Shown one piece after another: positions 24,761 to 33,901 of a stretch of 64,000 nt of DNA. Each line of letters starts with the position of its first letter. Position 1 is the stretch's first letter. Below the pieces are notes generated by a model. It searched no databases. It was given only the letters and a program-made list of their open reading frames with translations, and was not told the origin of the DNA. This DNA is from Antarcticimicrobium luteum (GTDB taxonomy: Bacteria; Pseudomonadota; Alphaproteobacteria; Rhodobacterales; Rhodobacteraceae). The stretch is from the NCBI RefSeq assembly GCF_004358185.1, contig NZ_SMUV01000065.1:86218-150217 (forward strand), given 5' to 3'. The position numbers and the translations under genes were made by a program.

Positions 24761-26383
24761 TTACGCCACGCCGAAAGTGAAGTCCGATGCGTCGATATCG
24801 GCCGCGAGCGTGTTGCGCACGGTGGCGAAATCGGTGCCGTCGAGATCGAGAATAACGTCGTCGCCATTCTGCCGCACGCCAATATCGGCAAAGCTGCGCA
24901 CGGTGTCGTCGAGAACGCTGAAATTATCGGCGCCGTCGTTGTAATCGACAACCACGTCGGCAAAGTTCATCTCGTCGGCCTTGAACTGGAACGTGTCTGC
25001 ATGGAGGCCACCCTTCAGGATGTCCTTGCCGAGGCCGCCATCGAGAAGATCCTGACCCTTGTTGCCGACCAGCCGGTCAAAGCCGATGCCGCCATCCAGT
25101 GTGTCCCAGCCGTTCTGGCCACGAAGCACGTCGCTGCCCTTGTTCCCGAACAGCGTGTCGCGGCCTTTGGCGCCGCGCAGCACGTCGTCGCCGTCACGGC
25201 CCTTTATCTCGTTGTTGGCGTCGTTGCCGATGATGACGTCGTCCTGATCGGTGCCGATGGCATTCTCGATCAGGGTGTCGGTCGCCTCGGCGATGCCGCC
25301 CTCGATCGCGTCGATGATGTCCGAGCTGTCCGAGCTGAGGTCAACCACGGTGCCAAAGCCGAAGAAATCGACGATATCCTGATAGGCCTCGGTGACCGTG
25401 GTGCCAAAGTCGGACACGGCAAAGATCGGGATGATCCCGCCCTTCAGCAGGGCGTCCTTGACCTGATCCAGGGACGGGTAGTCTTCGCCGGTGCCGTCAT
25501 CGCCGGGCCCGTCGGTGACATTGTCACCATCGTTGGACGGAACGGTGGAGAAATCCCCCGCCATATGCGGCACCGCGTCGGTGGCCAGAACCACGACCTT
25601 CAGCGCGTCGCTGGACCAGCCGACTTCCGCCGTCCGCAGCGCCACCTGCATCAGGCCGGTCAGCTGCGACTCGGGGCCGTCGGCGCCGCTGCCCAGCACC
25701 AGCGCGTCAAGCGCGGTCTTCCAGGAGTCATAGTCGCCGGTCAGCGCGAGCTGGGTCTGGTATTCATGGTCCGAGGTGCTCCCGAAGGGAGAGATCGGCT
25801 TGTCGATGAAGCTGGCCAGGCCGAGTTCCACATCGGCCGCCAGACCCGAGATCGCGGTGACCAGATCGTCGGCCAGGCCACTCACGGTCGAGATGTCGTC
25901 GCCGAACGAGCCGGACAGATCCTCCAGCAGGACCATTTCCAGCGCCCGCGCGCCATCGTCGTCGGACAGGCCGGTCAGTTCGATGGTGCGATCATCGACA
26001 GTCGAGATCGCGCCGGCGTTCATGTCGATACGCGCGCTGGTGATGCCGCCCGAGAAATCGATCGTGTCTTTTCTTCCCGAGGTATCGGTGATCACCACGT
26101 GATCGCCGGCGAACCCGTTGACAACGAAATGGTCGTTTCCATCGCCGCCAAAGGCGGTGTCGTCGCCCTGGGTCAACTCGAAGACATCACGCTTATTGCC
26201 TCCCAAAAGTAAATCATCACCGATGCCGCCGATAAGGTAGTCCCAGCCTTCGCCGCCTTCCAAGATATCGTCGCCGACATGACCCAACAAAACGTCATCA
26301 CCGCTAAGCCCAATTAATTGGTCATTACGAAGCGTGCCGGCAAGGACGTCATCAACGCCGTCTTCGCCAAATTGCACTTTCAT
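24761..26383 (-). CDS. RTX calcium-binding protein with integrin-beta-like I (VWA) domain
   Basis: This 540-residue acidic protein has no Sec signal. Residues 1-90 and 377-465 are RTX-type nonapeptide repeats (GGxGxDxLx forms such as GGIGDDLLL and GGLGKDILK), which bind calcium and usually mark type I secretion. Between them, about 148-370, lies a VWA domain resembling the integrin beta I domain. MIDAS DLSGS is D155-S157-S159, ADMIDAS D162-D163, with E238 (ADGPES) and D269 (ATDAVPHMAGD) at the expected places, and IFAVSD near 320. Predicted role: metal-dependent adhesion outside the cell. Perfect AAAGGAGG ribosome site. No type I secretion genes adjoin it. Its first part is AT-richer than neighbours. 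Confidence 0.85.
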   Translation of the reverse strand: MKVQFGEDGVDDVLAGTLRNDQLIGLSGDDVLLGHVGDDILEGGEGWDYLIGGIGDDLLLGGNKRDVFELTQGDDTAFGGDGNDHFVVNGFAGDHVVITDTSGRKDTIDFSGGITSARIDMNAGAISTVDDRTIELTGLSDDDGARALEMVLLEDLSGSFGDDISTVSGLADDLVTAISGLAADVELGLASFIDKPISPFGSTSDHEYQTQLALTGDYDSWKTALDALVLGSGADGPESQLTGLMQVALRTAEVGWSSDALKVVVLATDAVPHMAGDFSTVPSNDGDNVTDGPGDDGTGEDYPSLDQVKDALLKGGIIPIFAVSDFGTTVTEAYQDIVDFFGFGTVVDLSSDSSDIIDAIEGGIAEATDTLIENAIGTDQDDVIIGNDANNEIKGRDGDDVLRGAKGRDTLFGNKGSDVLRGQNGWDTLDGGIGFDRLVGNKGQDLLDGGLGKDILKGGLHADTFQFKADEMNFADVVVDYNDGADNFSVLDDTVRSFADIGVRQNGDDVILDLDGTDFATVRNTLAADIDASDFTFGVA

Positions 26384-26684
26384 GATTTCCTCCTTTTCAA
26401 TGCGTTAGCCGCTTTTAAGAGCAGCAAATTCGCTGAATTTCGCGCATCCAGCACCGGGAGGGTAAAGGAGATTCGCCCTGTTCGCAAATTTCGCAGAAAC
26501 TTTTGGGGTCAGGATGGCGCTGTTGTGACCGCCCCCCGACGGCATCAATGTGCCATATGTGGACGGGCCGCTCCCGATTCTGTTGCAACAGAGCCCGTCC
26601 AGTGCAGTATCCGGGCTCAGGATCCATCAATCGGCTCGCTGTCGCCTTGGCTACGTGAGTCACGCTCCTTGCGCGCGCCTTGTG
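26384..26684. promoter_or_regulatory. Upstream region of the RTX/I-domain gene with AT-rich repeats
   Basis: This 301-base gap holds the promoter of the minus-strand RTX gene. Between 26420 and 26505 it is AT-rich and repeats the core GCGAAATTnnGCGAA in imperfect palindromic forms (around 26430-26442 and 26481-26495), possible regulator sites. The right half carries the second IS6-end-like palindrome. No gene was recognised. Confidence 0.4.
26579..26595. repeat. Palindrome copy 2, IS6-end-like
   Basis: TCTGTTGCAACAGAGCC repeats the core of the palindrome at 24583-24599 in the same orientation; the 14 bases TCTGTTGCAACAGA are a perfect palindrome. Here the left flank is GAT, so the outer GG is lost. 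The pair of copies brackets the RTX/I-domain gene, about 2 kb apart. Confidence 0.55.
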
Positions 26685-27614
26685 TCAGCGGATCGGTTTC
26701 GGGCCGCGGATCGCGATACGGAGCGAAATGATGCTGTTGCGATAGTCGGGCGAGGTGCGCTTCAGTTCCTCATGCAGTTCAGGCAGGTTGTGATAGGGCA
26801 CGCCCGGATACATGTGATGGGCGGTGTGAAAGCGGAAACCCACCGGCTGCACCAGCAGGGCGAGCGGCGTTTCGACGGTGAAACTGTCCGCCATCTGACC
26901 ACGCGGCCCCGAGGACTGCGCCAGGTGTTCAAGCTCATGTTCCAGCGGAATGCGCGCAGTGATCAGCGCCCAGCCCCCGACCATGATCGCATAATAGAAC
27001 GGCAGCGCGCCGGGCAGCAAAACCACAAAGGCCAGGAACGCCAGCAGCGTCACCCGGGCATGCCGCGTGACCTCGGCCTGCTGCTCGGCGTTCAGCTCGG
27101 AACTCAGCGAAAAGCCGAATGTCTCCGTCGCCCAGCGGTCCAGCGCCATTTCGAACCGGAAGGCCCCCAGCGCGCCGGTCACGGTCATCAGCAGGTTGGT
27201 GAAGGGAACGATAAAGGGAATGACCAGCAGCACCATCGCCATGGCAAAGGCGTTTCCCCGCACCAGCGGATATTGCGGATCCTTGCCGGTGCCAAAGACG
27301 CCGGGGCGATGATGGGCAAGATGCGGCAGCCCGAACCGGACCGGCGGCACCATCACGACGAGCGCGACCGTCCAGGTATAGAGCGCGCAAAAGCCGCGCA
27401 GGCTGGCATGCCTGCTGTGAACCACCTCGTGGCAGAAAAGACCGGCGCGATGGAGGCTGACCGCCGCCAGAGCCCAGGGCAGGATGACCAAAGGCCAATC
27501 CACCTGAAGCCCCCAAACAAAAGATGCCGTAAAAACAGCAACGTAGATTAGGTAATCACGAAAATACCGGGCCGGTCTCGGTACAAAGAACCTGCGATCA
27601 ATCATCTGAGCCAT
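26685..27614 (-). CDS. Membrane fatty acid desaturase
   Basis: This 309-residue membrane protein has the three histidine boxes of the desaturase/hydroxylase family: HEVVHSRH (HxxxHxxxH form), HLAHH and HTAHH in the C-terminal third, which bind the di-iron centre. Hydrophobic stretches alternate as in acyl-lipid desaturases; a carotenoid or sterol-like substrate is also possible. The ATG at 27614 is preferred because GGAAAG lies four bases upstream; a second ATG at 27605 is possible. It sits alone, flanked by repeats and a pseudogene, in what seems an accessory stretch. Confidence 0.88.
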   Translation of the reverse strand: MAQMIDRRFFVPRPARYFRDYLIYVAVFTASFVWGLQVDWPLVILPWALAAVSLHRAGLFCHEVVHSRHASLRGFCALYTWTVALVVMVPPVRFGLPHLAHHRPGVFGTGKDPQYPLVRGNAFAMAMVLLVIPFIVPFTNLLMTVTGALGAFRFEMALDRWATETFGFSLSSELNAEQQAEVTRHARVTLLAFLAFVVLLPGALPFYYAIMVGGWALITARIPLEHELEHLAQSSGPRGQMADSFTVETPLALLVQPVGFRFHTAHHMYPGVPYHNLPELHEELKRTSPDYRNSIISLRIAIRGPKPIR

Positions 27615-27689
27615 AACTTTCCGGGGCTGCGCTCTGGCATCCTGCCTTGCGTGCGGACGTCCTGTCAGGTCCTTCATACATCCATCCCG

Positions 27690-28065
27690 CGCCGAAGCCA
27701 GCACGCCCCAGACAGGGTCCGATGATCCCCCGCACACCGATGCGCCCCTGTCGGCGGCCACAGGGGGTCGACGCGCGCAGCGCCACCTAGCGCAGCCCGT
27801 GCGGCCGGTGTTCCATCTCCAGGTATTTTTCCAACGCCAGTTTGACGATCCCACAACAGCTGATCGGGTTCGTCGGCTGACCTTGAAAAATGGGATCGCG
27901 CTCCGGGGTGCCATAGACCGTGCCGCCGGAGGACAGGACCATCAGCCTGCGCCTTCCGTGGCGCCGCATGGCCTCGATCGGACCTACGGTCGGAACCGGA
28001 TTTTCGGCGATGTCCGCGCGGATGTCCGCGCCCTTGTCGAGGAACGAGGTTGCCGGCACGGTGGC
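27690..28065 (-). pseudogene. Remnant of a UDP-glucose 4-epimerase-like gene
   Basis: The minus strand encodes an internal piece of an NAD-dependent sugar epimerase: ATVPATS, then EAMRRHGRRRLMVLSSGGTVYG, with family-typical PTNPI, then CGIVKLALEKYL where the catalytic Tyr of YxxxK is Cys. A stop follows at 27787, and homology continues in another frame as LRASTPCGRRQG...GIIGPCLGRA to about 27690 (compare LRxSNPYGPRQ in the family). Both ends are missing, so this is a truncated and frameshifted remnant of an envelope-sugar gene. Confidence 0.75.
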
Positions 28066-28183
28066 GCAGACCGACGGCCGGTCGGTGGATGAATCCGGCG
28101 GTCGCGCCGGCCTCGCAGGATGCCGCCCGTGCAGGATCTTGGGAACCAGAGCCGGTCCCGCCTGCGGGGGCAAGGGGCGTAAG

Positions 28184-28209
28184 GGGCAAGGGGCCGTGGC
28201 CCCCTGCCC
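28184..28209. terminator. GC-rich hairpin downstream of ndk
   Basis: GGGCA-A-GGGGCC-GT-GGCCCC-C-TGCCC forms a stem of eleven pairs with one internal mismatch, 15 bases after the minus-strand ndk stop. No T run follows, so terminator function is only probable. Confidence 0.4.
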
Positions 28210-28223
28210 GGTTTTCGGGCCTG

Positions 28224-28646
28224 TTAGCCCACCAGCTCGGTGCCGGCGAAGAAATAGGCGATCTCGACCGCTGCGGTTTCCGGTGCGTCCGAGCCGTGGA
28301 CCGAGTTTTCGCCGACCGACTCGGCGAACTCGGCGCGGATGGTGCCCGCCGCGGCGTCGGCCGGGTTGGTGGCGCCCATCACTTCGCGGTTCTTGGCGAT
28401 GGCGTTGTCGCCTTCCAGAACCTGCACCACGACCGGACCGGACGACATGAACTCGCACAGCTCGTCATAGAACGGGCGTTCCTTGTGCACGCCGTAGAAT
28501 TCGCCGGCCTGCGCCTTGGTCATCAGGATGCGTTTCTGCGCGACGATGCGCAGGCCGGCCTCCTCGAACTTGGCGTTGATCTTGCCGGTCAGGTTGCGGC
28601 GGGTTGCGTCGGGTTTGATGATCGAGAACGTGCGTTCCAGTGCCAT
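28224..28646 (-). CDS. ndk: Nucleoside diphosphate kinase
   Basis: This 140-residue protein has the family length and motifs: N-terminal [11 protein letters not shown], the [15 protein letters not shown] block, and the phosphorylated histidine in NSVHGSDA. It transfers the gamma phosphate between nucleoside triphosphates and diphosphates in the cytoplasm. The ATG at 28646 has AAGGAG upstream. It marks the return to core genome after the accessory stretch. Confidence 0.98.
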   Translation of the reverse strand: MALERTFSIIKPDATRRNLTGKINAKFEEAGLRIVAQKRILMTKAQAGEFYGVHKERPFYDELCEFMSSGPVVVQVLEGDNAIAKNREVMGATNPADAAAGTIRAEFAESVGENSVHGSDAPETAAVEIAYFFAGTELVG

Positions 28647-28768
28647 TGAGAATGCTCCTTGATGACTCGTCCCAGCGGGGCTGCGGGACGGCGCTGACAT
28701 TGCGCGCCGCCTAGCACGGGCCGACACGATTGAAAAGCCTTCCGCGTCGCGCCATGCGCGCCGCCCGG

Positions 28769-29974
28769 TCAGCTCATCGGCGGCAGCGGATCGCGCTGAT
28801 CGACCCAGCGCACATAGAGCGCCGCGAGCAGCCCGAGGATACTGGTCGCCAGCATGATCGCCAGCACGATATAGGGCGCGTGTTCCGGCGTCACCAAGGC
28901 CCCTGTGAGACTGGTCATCACCGCCCCGAGCGCCACCGTCATCGCCCCCGAAAGCCCCGAGGCACTGCCCGCCAGCCGCGGACGCACCGACATCACCCCG
29001 GCGCTGGCATTGGCATTGGTCAGCCCGTTGCCAAAGCCCACCACGATGGCCGAGCCGAAAAACACCCACAGCGTCCCTGCCCCGGACCAGAACAGCACCA
29101 GTCCGGCCAACGGCCCCGCGGTGGCACAGATCCGCCCGGCCAGAACCATGGTCACCAGCTCGCTGCGCGCGCCGATCCTGCCAGAGACGAAATTGCCCGC
29201 CATGAACCCCACGGTGATGATCCCGATCCCCAGCCCCAGCGCCGCCGGGCTCAGATCGTACCAGGCGGCCGCCACCAGCGGCGCACCGGTGATAAAGGAA
29301 AAGAACCCCGCCACGGCAAAGGCGTAACACAGGCTGTAGCCCCAGAACCGGCGCGACCGGACCAGCTCGGGGTAATCGCGCATCTGCTCGCCCAGGCTCA
29401 GGCTCGCGCCGGCGTGGTTGGTCTCGCCCAGATCGGCCCAGAGGATCGCCAGCATGACCGCGCCCAGCAGCGCATAGAGAACGAAGGAGGACCGCCAGCC
29501 AAAGGCCATGTCCAGCCCGCCGCCCAGCATCGGCCCCAGCATCGGCGCCAGCGCCATCGCCATGGCCACATGGCCCAGCATCTTTGCCGCCGCCTTGGGC
29601 TCATGCATGTCCCGGATCACCGCCCGCGACAGCACCTGGCCCGACACGATCCCCGCCTGCAACATACGAAATCCCAGAAACACCCAGATATCCTGCGCCA
29701 GTGCGCAACCGACCGAGGCGGCGGCGAAAATCGCCGTGCTGACCAGCATCACCAGACGCCGCCCGAACCTGTCCGACATCGGCCCCATCACCAGTTGCAA
29801 CACCGCCGAAATCGCCAGATAGCCCGCCACCGACAGATTCACGAGGCCATAGTCGGCGTTCAGCGCCTCGGCCATCCTGGGCAGCGAGGGCAGGAACATG
29901 TTCAGCGTCAGGACGGAAAGGCCATTGGTCAGGATCAGAGTCAGCAGATGCGGCGGGGTCTGGGCTGGGCGCAT
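28769..29974 (-). CDS. Bcr/CflA-type MFS drug-resistance transporter
   Basis: This 401-residue, 12-helix MFS protein has the motif-A loop [13 protein letters not shown] between helices two and three, and the Bcr/CflA-like R-M-L-Q-A-G and GPMLGG stretches of helices four and five. Members export drugs such as bicyclomycin by proton antiport. Some relatives export sulfonamides or cysteine-related compounds, so the substrate is open. It is monocistronic; ndk follows 122 bases downstream. Confidence 0.9.
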   Translation of the reverse strand: MRPAQTPPHLLTLILTNGLSVLTLNMFLPSLPRMAEALNADYGLVNLSVAGYLAISAVLQLVMGPMSDRFGRRLVMLVSTAIFAAASVGCALAQDIWVFLGFRMLQAGIVSGQVLSRAVIRDMHEPKAAAKMLGHVAMAMALAPMLGPMLGGGLDMAFGWRSSFVLYALLGAVMLAILWADLGETNHAGASLSLGEQMRDYPELVRSRRFWGYSLCYAFAVAGFFSFITGAPLVAAAWYDLSPAALGLGIGIITVGFMAGNFVSGRIGARSELVTMVLAGRICATAGPLAGLVLFWSGAGTLWVFFGSAIVVGFGNGLTNANASAGVMSVRPRLAGSASGLSGAMTVALGAVMTSLTGALVTPEHAPYIVLAIMLATSILGLLAALYVRWVDQRDPLPPMS

Positions 29975-30140
29975 GGTCAGGATCGGTCCGGAAGGAACTT
30001 AACAGGTTCAGCGCATACCATAGGGGTCCGGCGATGACCATCGAGGGCCGCACCGGGGTGTGCTGAAACGCCGCCTCGCCTTACCTGACTTTTTTGTAAG
30101 CTTTTTCGACATGCAAATCCAACCAGGAAAGACCATACAG

Positions 30141-30422
30141 ATGTCACTCAAATTTTCCCTCGCGGCCCTCGGCATGGCGCTGGCGGCGCTGCCCGCACTG
30201 GCGGCGGACCCGCTGCCGCTCACCTATGAACAGTTCGAGGCCGCGGTGCCGCATGTCGCCCTCGAGAAATGCCCGGCCAGCCTGCCGCAGCAGGACAGTT
30301 TCTGCCGCGCCGCGATGCAACATTCGGAAATCCACGTGTTCGCCTTTTCCGACGCGGGCGACAGCCCGATGATCGGTTTTGCCTCCTTCCCGGCGGTTCG
30401 TTTGGACACTGTGCTGAAATAA
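30141..30422 (+). CDS. Small exported protein of unknown function
   Basis: This 93-residue protein has a Sec signal peptide (residues 1-22, ending ALAA) and a mature part of about 70 residues with two Cys (in EKCPAS and SFCRAA), probably a disulfide in the periplasm. I do not recognise the family. An AGGAAAG stretch precedes the ATG at 30141; an earlier in-frame ATG at 30111 is possible but would bury the signal peptide. It is co-directional with the ABC-F gene 49 bases downstream. Confidence 0.65.
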   Translation: MSLKFSLAALGMALAALPALAADPLPLTYEQFEAAVPHVALEKCPASLPQQDSFCRAAMQHSEIHVFAFSDAGDSPMIGFASFPAVRLDTVLK

Positions 30423-30471
30423 GCCGCCGGAGCGATTGACATCGACCGGGCGCTGCGACAGTGCTCCGCCC

Positions 30472-32328
30472 ATGCTGCGAATTGAAAACATTTCCTATGC
30501 GGTCGCTGGCCGCCCCCTCTTCGACGGCGCCAGCGCCACCATTCCCGATGGCCACAAGGTCGGGCTTGTCGGGCGCAACGGCGCCGGCAAGACCACCTTG
30601 TTCCGCCTGCTGCGCGGCGAGCTTGCGCTGGAGTCGGGATCGATCTCGCTGCCGGCCCGCGCCCGCATCGGTGGCATCGCGCAGGAGGTGCCCTCCTCGG
30701 ACACCTCGCTGATCGACACCGTGCTGGCGGCCGATACCGAACGCGCCGCGCTGCTGGAGGAATCCGAGACCGCCACCGATCCCGCCCGCATCGCCGAGAT
30801 CCAGACCCGTCTGGCCGACATCGACGCCTGGTCGGCCGAGGCGCGCGCCGCCTCGATCCTCAAGGGGCTGGGCTTTGACGACGCCGCGCAAAAGCGGCCC
30901 TGCGCCGATTTCTCCGGCGGCTGGCGGATGCGCGTGGCGCTGGCCGCCGTGCTGTTCTCGCAGCCCGACCTGCTGCTACTGGACGAACCGACCAACTATC
31001 TCGACCTCGAGGGCGCGCTCTGGCTGGAAAACTACCTGGCCCGCTATCCCCACACGGTGATCATCATCAGCCACGACCGCGGGCTTCTGAACCGCGCCGT
31101 CGGCGCCATCCTGCATCTGGAGGGAAAGAAGCTCACCCTCTACAGCGGCCCCTACGACCAGTTTGCCCGCCAGCGCGCCGAACAGCGCGCGCTGCAGGCG
31201 GCAGCGGCCCGCAAACAGGATGCCCGCCGGGCCCACCTGCAAAGTTTCGTCGACCGGTTCAAGGCCAAGGCCAGCAAGGCCAAACAGGCCCAGTCGCGGG
31301 TCAAGATGCTGGAAAAGATGGAAAAGATCACCGCGCCCGAGGATGCGGCGCGCACCGTCTTCACCTTTCCCGAGCCTGAGGAGCTGTCGCCGCCGATCAT
31401 CTCGCTCGAGGGCGCCTCGACCGGCTATGGCGATACCGTGGTGCTGCGCGGCATGACCCTGCGCATCGATCAGGACGACCGCATCGCGCTGCTGGGCCGC
31501 AACGGCGAGGGCAAATCGACCCTGTCCAAGATGCTGTCGGGCCGGCTGCCGGTGATCGACGGCAAGATGGCCCGCTCGTCCAAGCTGCGCATCGGCTTCT
31601 TCGCCCAGCACCAGGTGGACGAGCTCTATGTCGACGAAACCCCGCTGCAACACCTGCAGCGCGCCCGCCCCGGCGAACAGCAATCGAAGCTGCGCGCGCG
31701 GCTGGCCGGCTTCGGCCTTGGCGCCGATCAGGCGGAAACCACCGTCGCCCAGCTCTCTGGCGGACAAAAGGCGCGGCTGTCGCTGCTGCTGGCGACGCTC
31801 GATGCGCCGCACATGCTGATCCTCGACGAGCCCACCAACCACCTCGACATCGAGAGCCGCGAGGCGCTGGTCGAGGCGCTCACCGCCTATACCGGCGCAG
31901 TGATCCTGGTCAGTCACGACATGCACCTGCTGTCGCTGGTGGCCGACCGGCTCTGGCTGGTCTCGGACGGCACCGTCAAACCCTATGACGGCGATCTGGA
32001 GGCCTATCGCAGCTTCCTGCTCTCCGCCGACAAGCCGGCCTCCAAACAGGCCGCCAAACCCGAGGCGGCCAAACCCAAACGGGCCACGCGCGAAACGCTT
32101 ATGGCCCTGCGCGCCGAGGTTCGCAAAGGCGAGGCAAGGGTCGAAAAGCTGAACGAGATGCGCGACAAGCTGGCCTCGAAACTGGCCAACCCGGCGCTGT
32201 ACGAGGACGGGAAGCTGGGCGAGATGGAGGTCTGGCAGCGCAAATACGCCGAGGTGATGGAGGGGCTCGACCGCGCCGAGGCCATTTGGATGCAGGCGCT
32301 GGAAAAACTCGAGGCCGCCGGAGGCTGA
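30472..32328 (+). CDS. ABC-F family ATPase
   Basis: This 618-residue protein has two ABC domains and no membrane segment. The first has GRNGAGKTT, DFSGGW and LLLDEPTNYLD; the second GRNGEGKST, QLSGGQKARL and LILDEPTNHLD. A charged linker rich in Ala and Lys joins them, and a coiled-coil region follows after residue 530. ABC-F proteins of the YheS/Uup types act on ribosomes, relieving stalled translation. The ATG at 30472 begins with the usual LRIENIS strand. The gene stands alone between a small exported protein and marC. Confidence 0.95.
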   Translation: MLRIENISYAVAGRPLFDGASATIPDGHKVGLVGRNGAGKTTLFRLLRGELALESGSISLPARARIGGIAQEVPSSDTSLIDTVLAADTERAALLEESETATDPARIAEIQTRLADIDAWSAEARAASILKGLGFDDAAQKRPCADFSGGWRMRVALAAVLFSQPDLLLLDEPTNYLDLEGALWLENYLARYPHTVIIISHDRGLLNRAVGAILHLEGKKLTLYSGPYDQFARQRAEQRALQAAAARKQDARRAHLQSFVDRFKAKASKAKQAQSRVKMLEKMEKITAPEDAARTVFTFPEPEELSPPIISLEGASTGYGDTVVLRGMTLRIDQDDRIALLGRNGEGKSTLSKMLSGRLPVIDGKMARSSKLRIGFFAQHQVDELYVDETPLQHLQRARPGEQQSKLRARLAGFGLGADQAETTVAQLSGGQKARLSLLLATLDAPHMLILDEPTNHLDIESREALVEALTAYTGAVILVSHDMHLLSLVADRLWLVSDGTVKPYDGDLEAYRSFLLSADKPASKQAAKPEAAKPKRATRETLMALRAEVRKGEARVEKLNEMRDKLASKLANPALYEDGKLGEMEVWQRKYAEVMEGLDRAEAIWMQALEKLEAAGG

Positions 32329-32532
32329 GCCGCGGCCGATCGAGGGCGGCGGCGGCCCGTTCGCGCCGCCACCGCCCGGCCACCCCCTGACCCGCGCCGC
32401 GTCCTTTCCGCCCGAATCTCCCCGCCGGAGGCCCGCCCCGCAGGGGCGCCCGCCGCCGCCCCGTTGTCACGCGGGGGTTTCAATTCCGCGCCCGCCGGGC
32501 CAGGCTGCGGACACCCGAACCAGAGGCCGACG

Positions 32533-33165
32533 ATGGACACCGCCTTTCTGATCACCGCCTTCGTGACGCTCTTCGTGATTGTCGACCCGATCGGGCTGAC
32601 CCCGATGTTCGTGGCGCTGACCCAGGGCATGGGCCCGGCACAGCGCCGCGCCATCGGGCTGCGGGCCTGCCTGACGGCGGCGGTGCTGCTCACGCTCTTT
32701 GCCGGTTTCGGCGAGGCGGTGCTGGGCTTCATCGGCATCTCGATGCCCGCCTTTCGCGTGGCCGGCGGCATCCTGCTGTTTCTCACCGCCCTCGACATGC
32801 TGTTCGAACGCCGAACCAAGCGCCGCGCCGGTCAGGCCGAAGAGGCCGAGGAAGAGGACGACAGCCACGATCCCTCGGTCTTTCCGCTCGCCATCCCGCT
32901 GATCGCCGGTCCGGGGGCCATCGCCACCATGATCCTGCTGGCCGGCCAGAAGCCCGGGCTGACAGGCCTTGCCATGGTGATCGGCGTGATGCTGGCGGTG
33001 CTGGCGCTTCTCTTCGTGCTGTTTCTGTCCGCCGGCCTGTTCGAACGTGCGATGGGCAAGACCGGGATCAACGTGGTCACCCGGCTTCTGGGCATGCTGC
33101 TGGCCGCGCTCTCGGTGCAATTCGTGCTCGACGGGCTGCGCGCCTTTGGCCTGGCCAACTGGTAA
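32533..33165 (+). CDS. MarC-family integral membrane protein
   Basis: This 210-residue protein has six predicted helices and the MarC signature FVIVDPIGLTPMF near the N terminus plus IPLIAGPGAIATMILL in the middle. The helix pairs are separated by an acidic loop (EEAEEEDD). MarC proteins were once linked to multiple antibiotic resistance; the function is unsettled. The ATG at 32533 gives the family N terminus. Its GC-rich 204-base upstream gap shows no other feature. Confidence 0.9.
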   Translation: MDTAFLITAFVTLFVIVDPIGLTPMFVALTQGMGPAQRRAIGLRACLTAAVLLTLFAGFGEAVLGFIGISMPAFRVAGGILLFLTALDMLFERRTKRRAGQAEEAEEEDDSHDPSVFPLAIPLIAGPGAIATMILLAGQKPGLTGLAMVIGVMLAVLALLFVLFLSAGLFERAMGKTGINVVTRLLGMLLAALSVQFVLDGLRAFGLANW

Positions 33166-33216
33166 CCGCGCGCGCAATGCCTACATCTGTGCCATGAGGT
33201 TTCGGAGATCGCCCGC

Positions 33217-33798
33217 ATGAGCAGTTGGGATACAGGCCGTCTGGTCTATCTGGGGCTGCTGGGCGCCGTCCTGGTGGTCTGGCTGATCGTCCATAACCGC
33301 CAGTCACTGGGCCGCACCCTGCAACAGGCCCTGGGCTGGGCGCTGATCTTTCTCGCCATGATCGCCGTGGTGGGGCTGTGGGACGACATCCGCCGCACCG
33401 CGCTGCCGGGCCGCGCCGCCGTGGCCTCCGAGAACCGGATCGAGGTGCCGCGCTCGCCCGACGGGCATTTCTATCTGACCCTTCTGGTCAATGACGCGCC
33501 GGTGAATTTCATGGTCGATACCGGTGCCAGCGCCGTGGTCCTCAGCGCCCGGGACGCCGCCCGCGCCGGCATCGATACCGGCACTCTGGCCTATACCGGG
33601 CGGGCCAACACCGCCAACGGCATGGTGCGCACCGCGCCGGTGCGGCTGGACCGGATCGGCCTCGGTCCGGTCAGCGACCGCAACGTGCGCGCCTGGGTGA
33701 ACCAGGGCGAGATGGACACATCGCTGCTCGGCATGTCCTATCTTGAGCGTTGGGGCCGGATCGAGATCGTCGGCCGCAGCCTGGTGCTGGAACGGTAA
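33217..33798 (+). CDS. Retropepsin-like clan AA aspartic protease (TIGR02281 type)
   Basis: This 193-residue protein has two N-terminal membrane helices (about 8-26 and 38-54) and a periplasmic aspartic-protease domain with the active-site motif MVDTGAS (D101) and the C-terminal DTSLLGMSYLERW. Bacterial members are single-domain and act as dimers, like retroviral protease. The physiological target is unknown. It starts 51 bases after marC and is probably co-transcribed with it. Confidence 0.88.
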   Translation: MSSWDTGRLVYLGLLGAVLVVWLIVHNRQSLGRTLQQALGWALIFLAMIAVVGLWDDIRRTALPGRAAVASENRIEVPRSPDGHFYLTLLVNDAPVNFMVDTGASAVVLSARDAARAGIDTGTLAYTGRANTANGMVRTAPVRLDRIGLGPVSDRNVRAWVNQGEMDTSLLGMSYLERWGRIEIVGRSLVLER

Positions 33799-33901
33799 CC
33801 GCCCCGCCCCGGCGCATTGACCAGGATCAAGGTCCAGCGGTCCCGGATCGATTTGACTGGGACGGTGCGCCAATCGGGCGCGCCTGCAAGGGAGCCGATC
33901 C

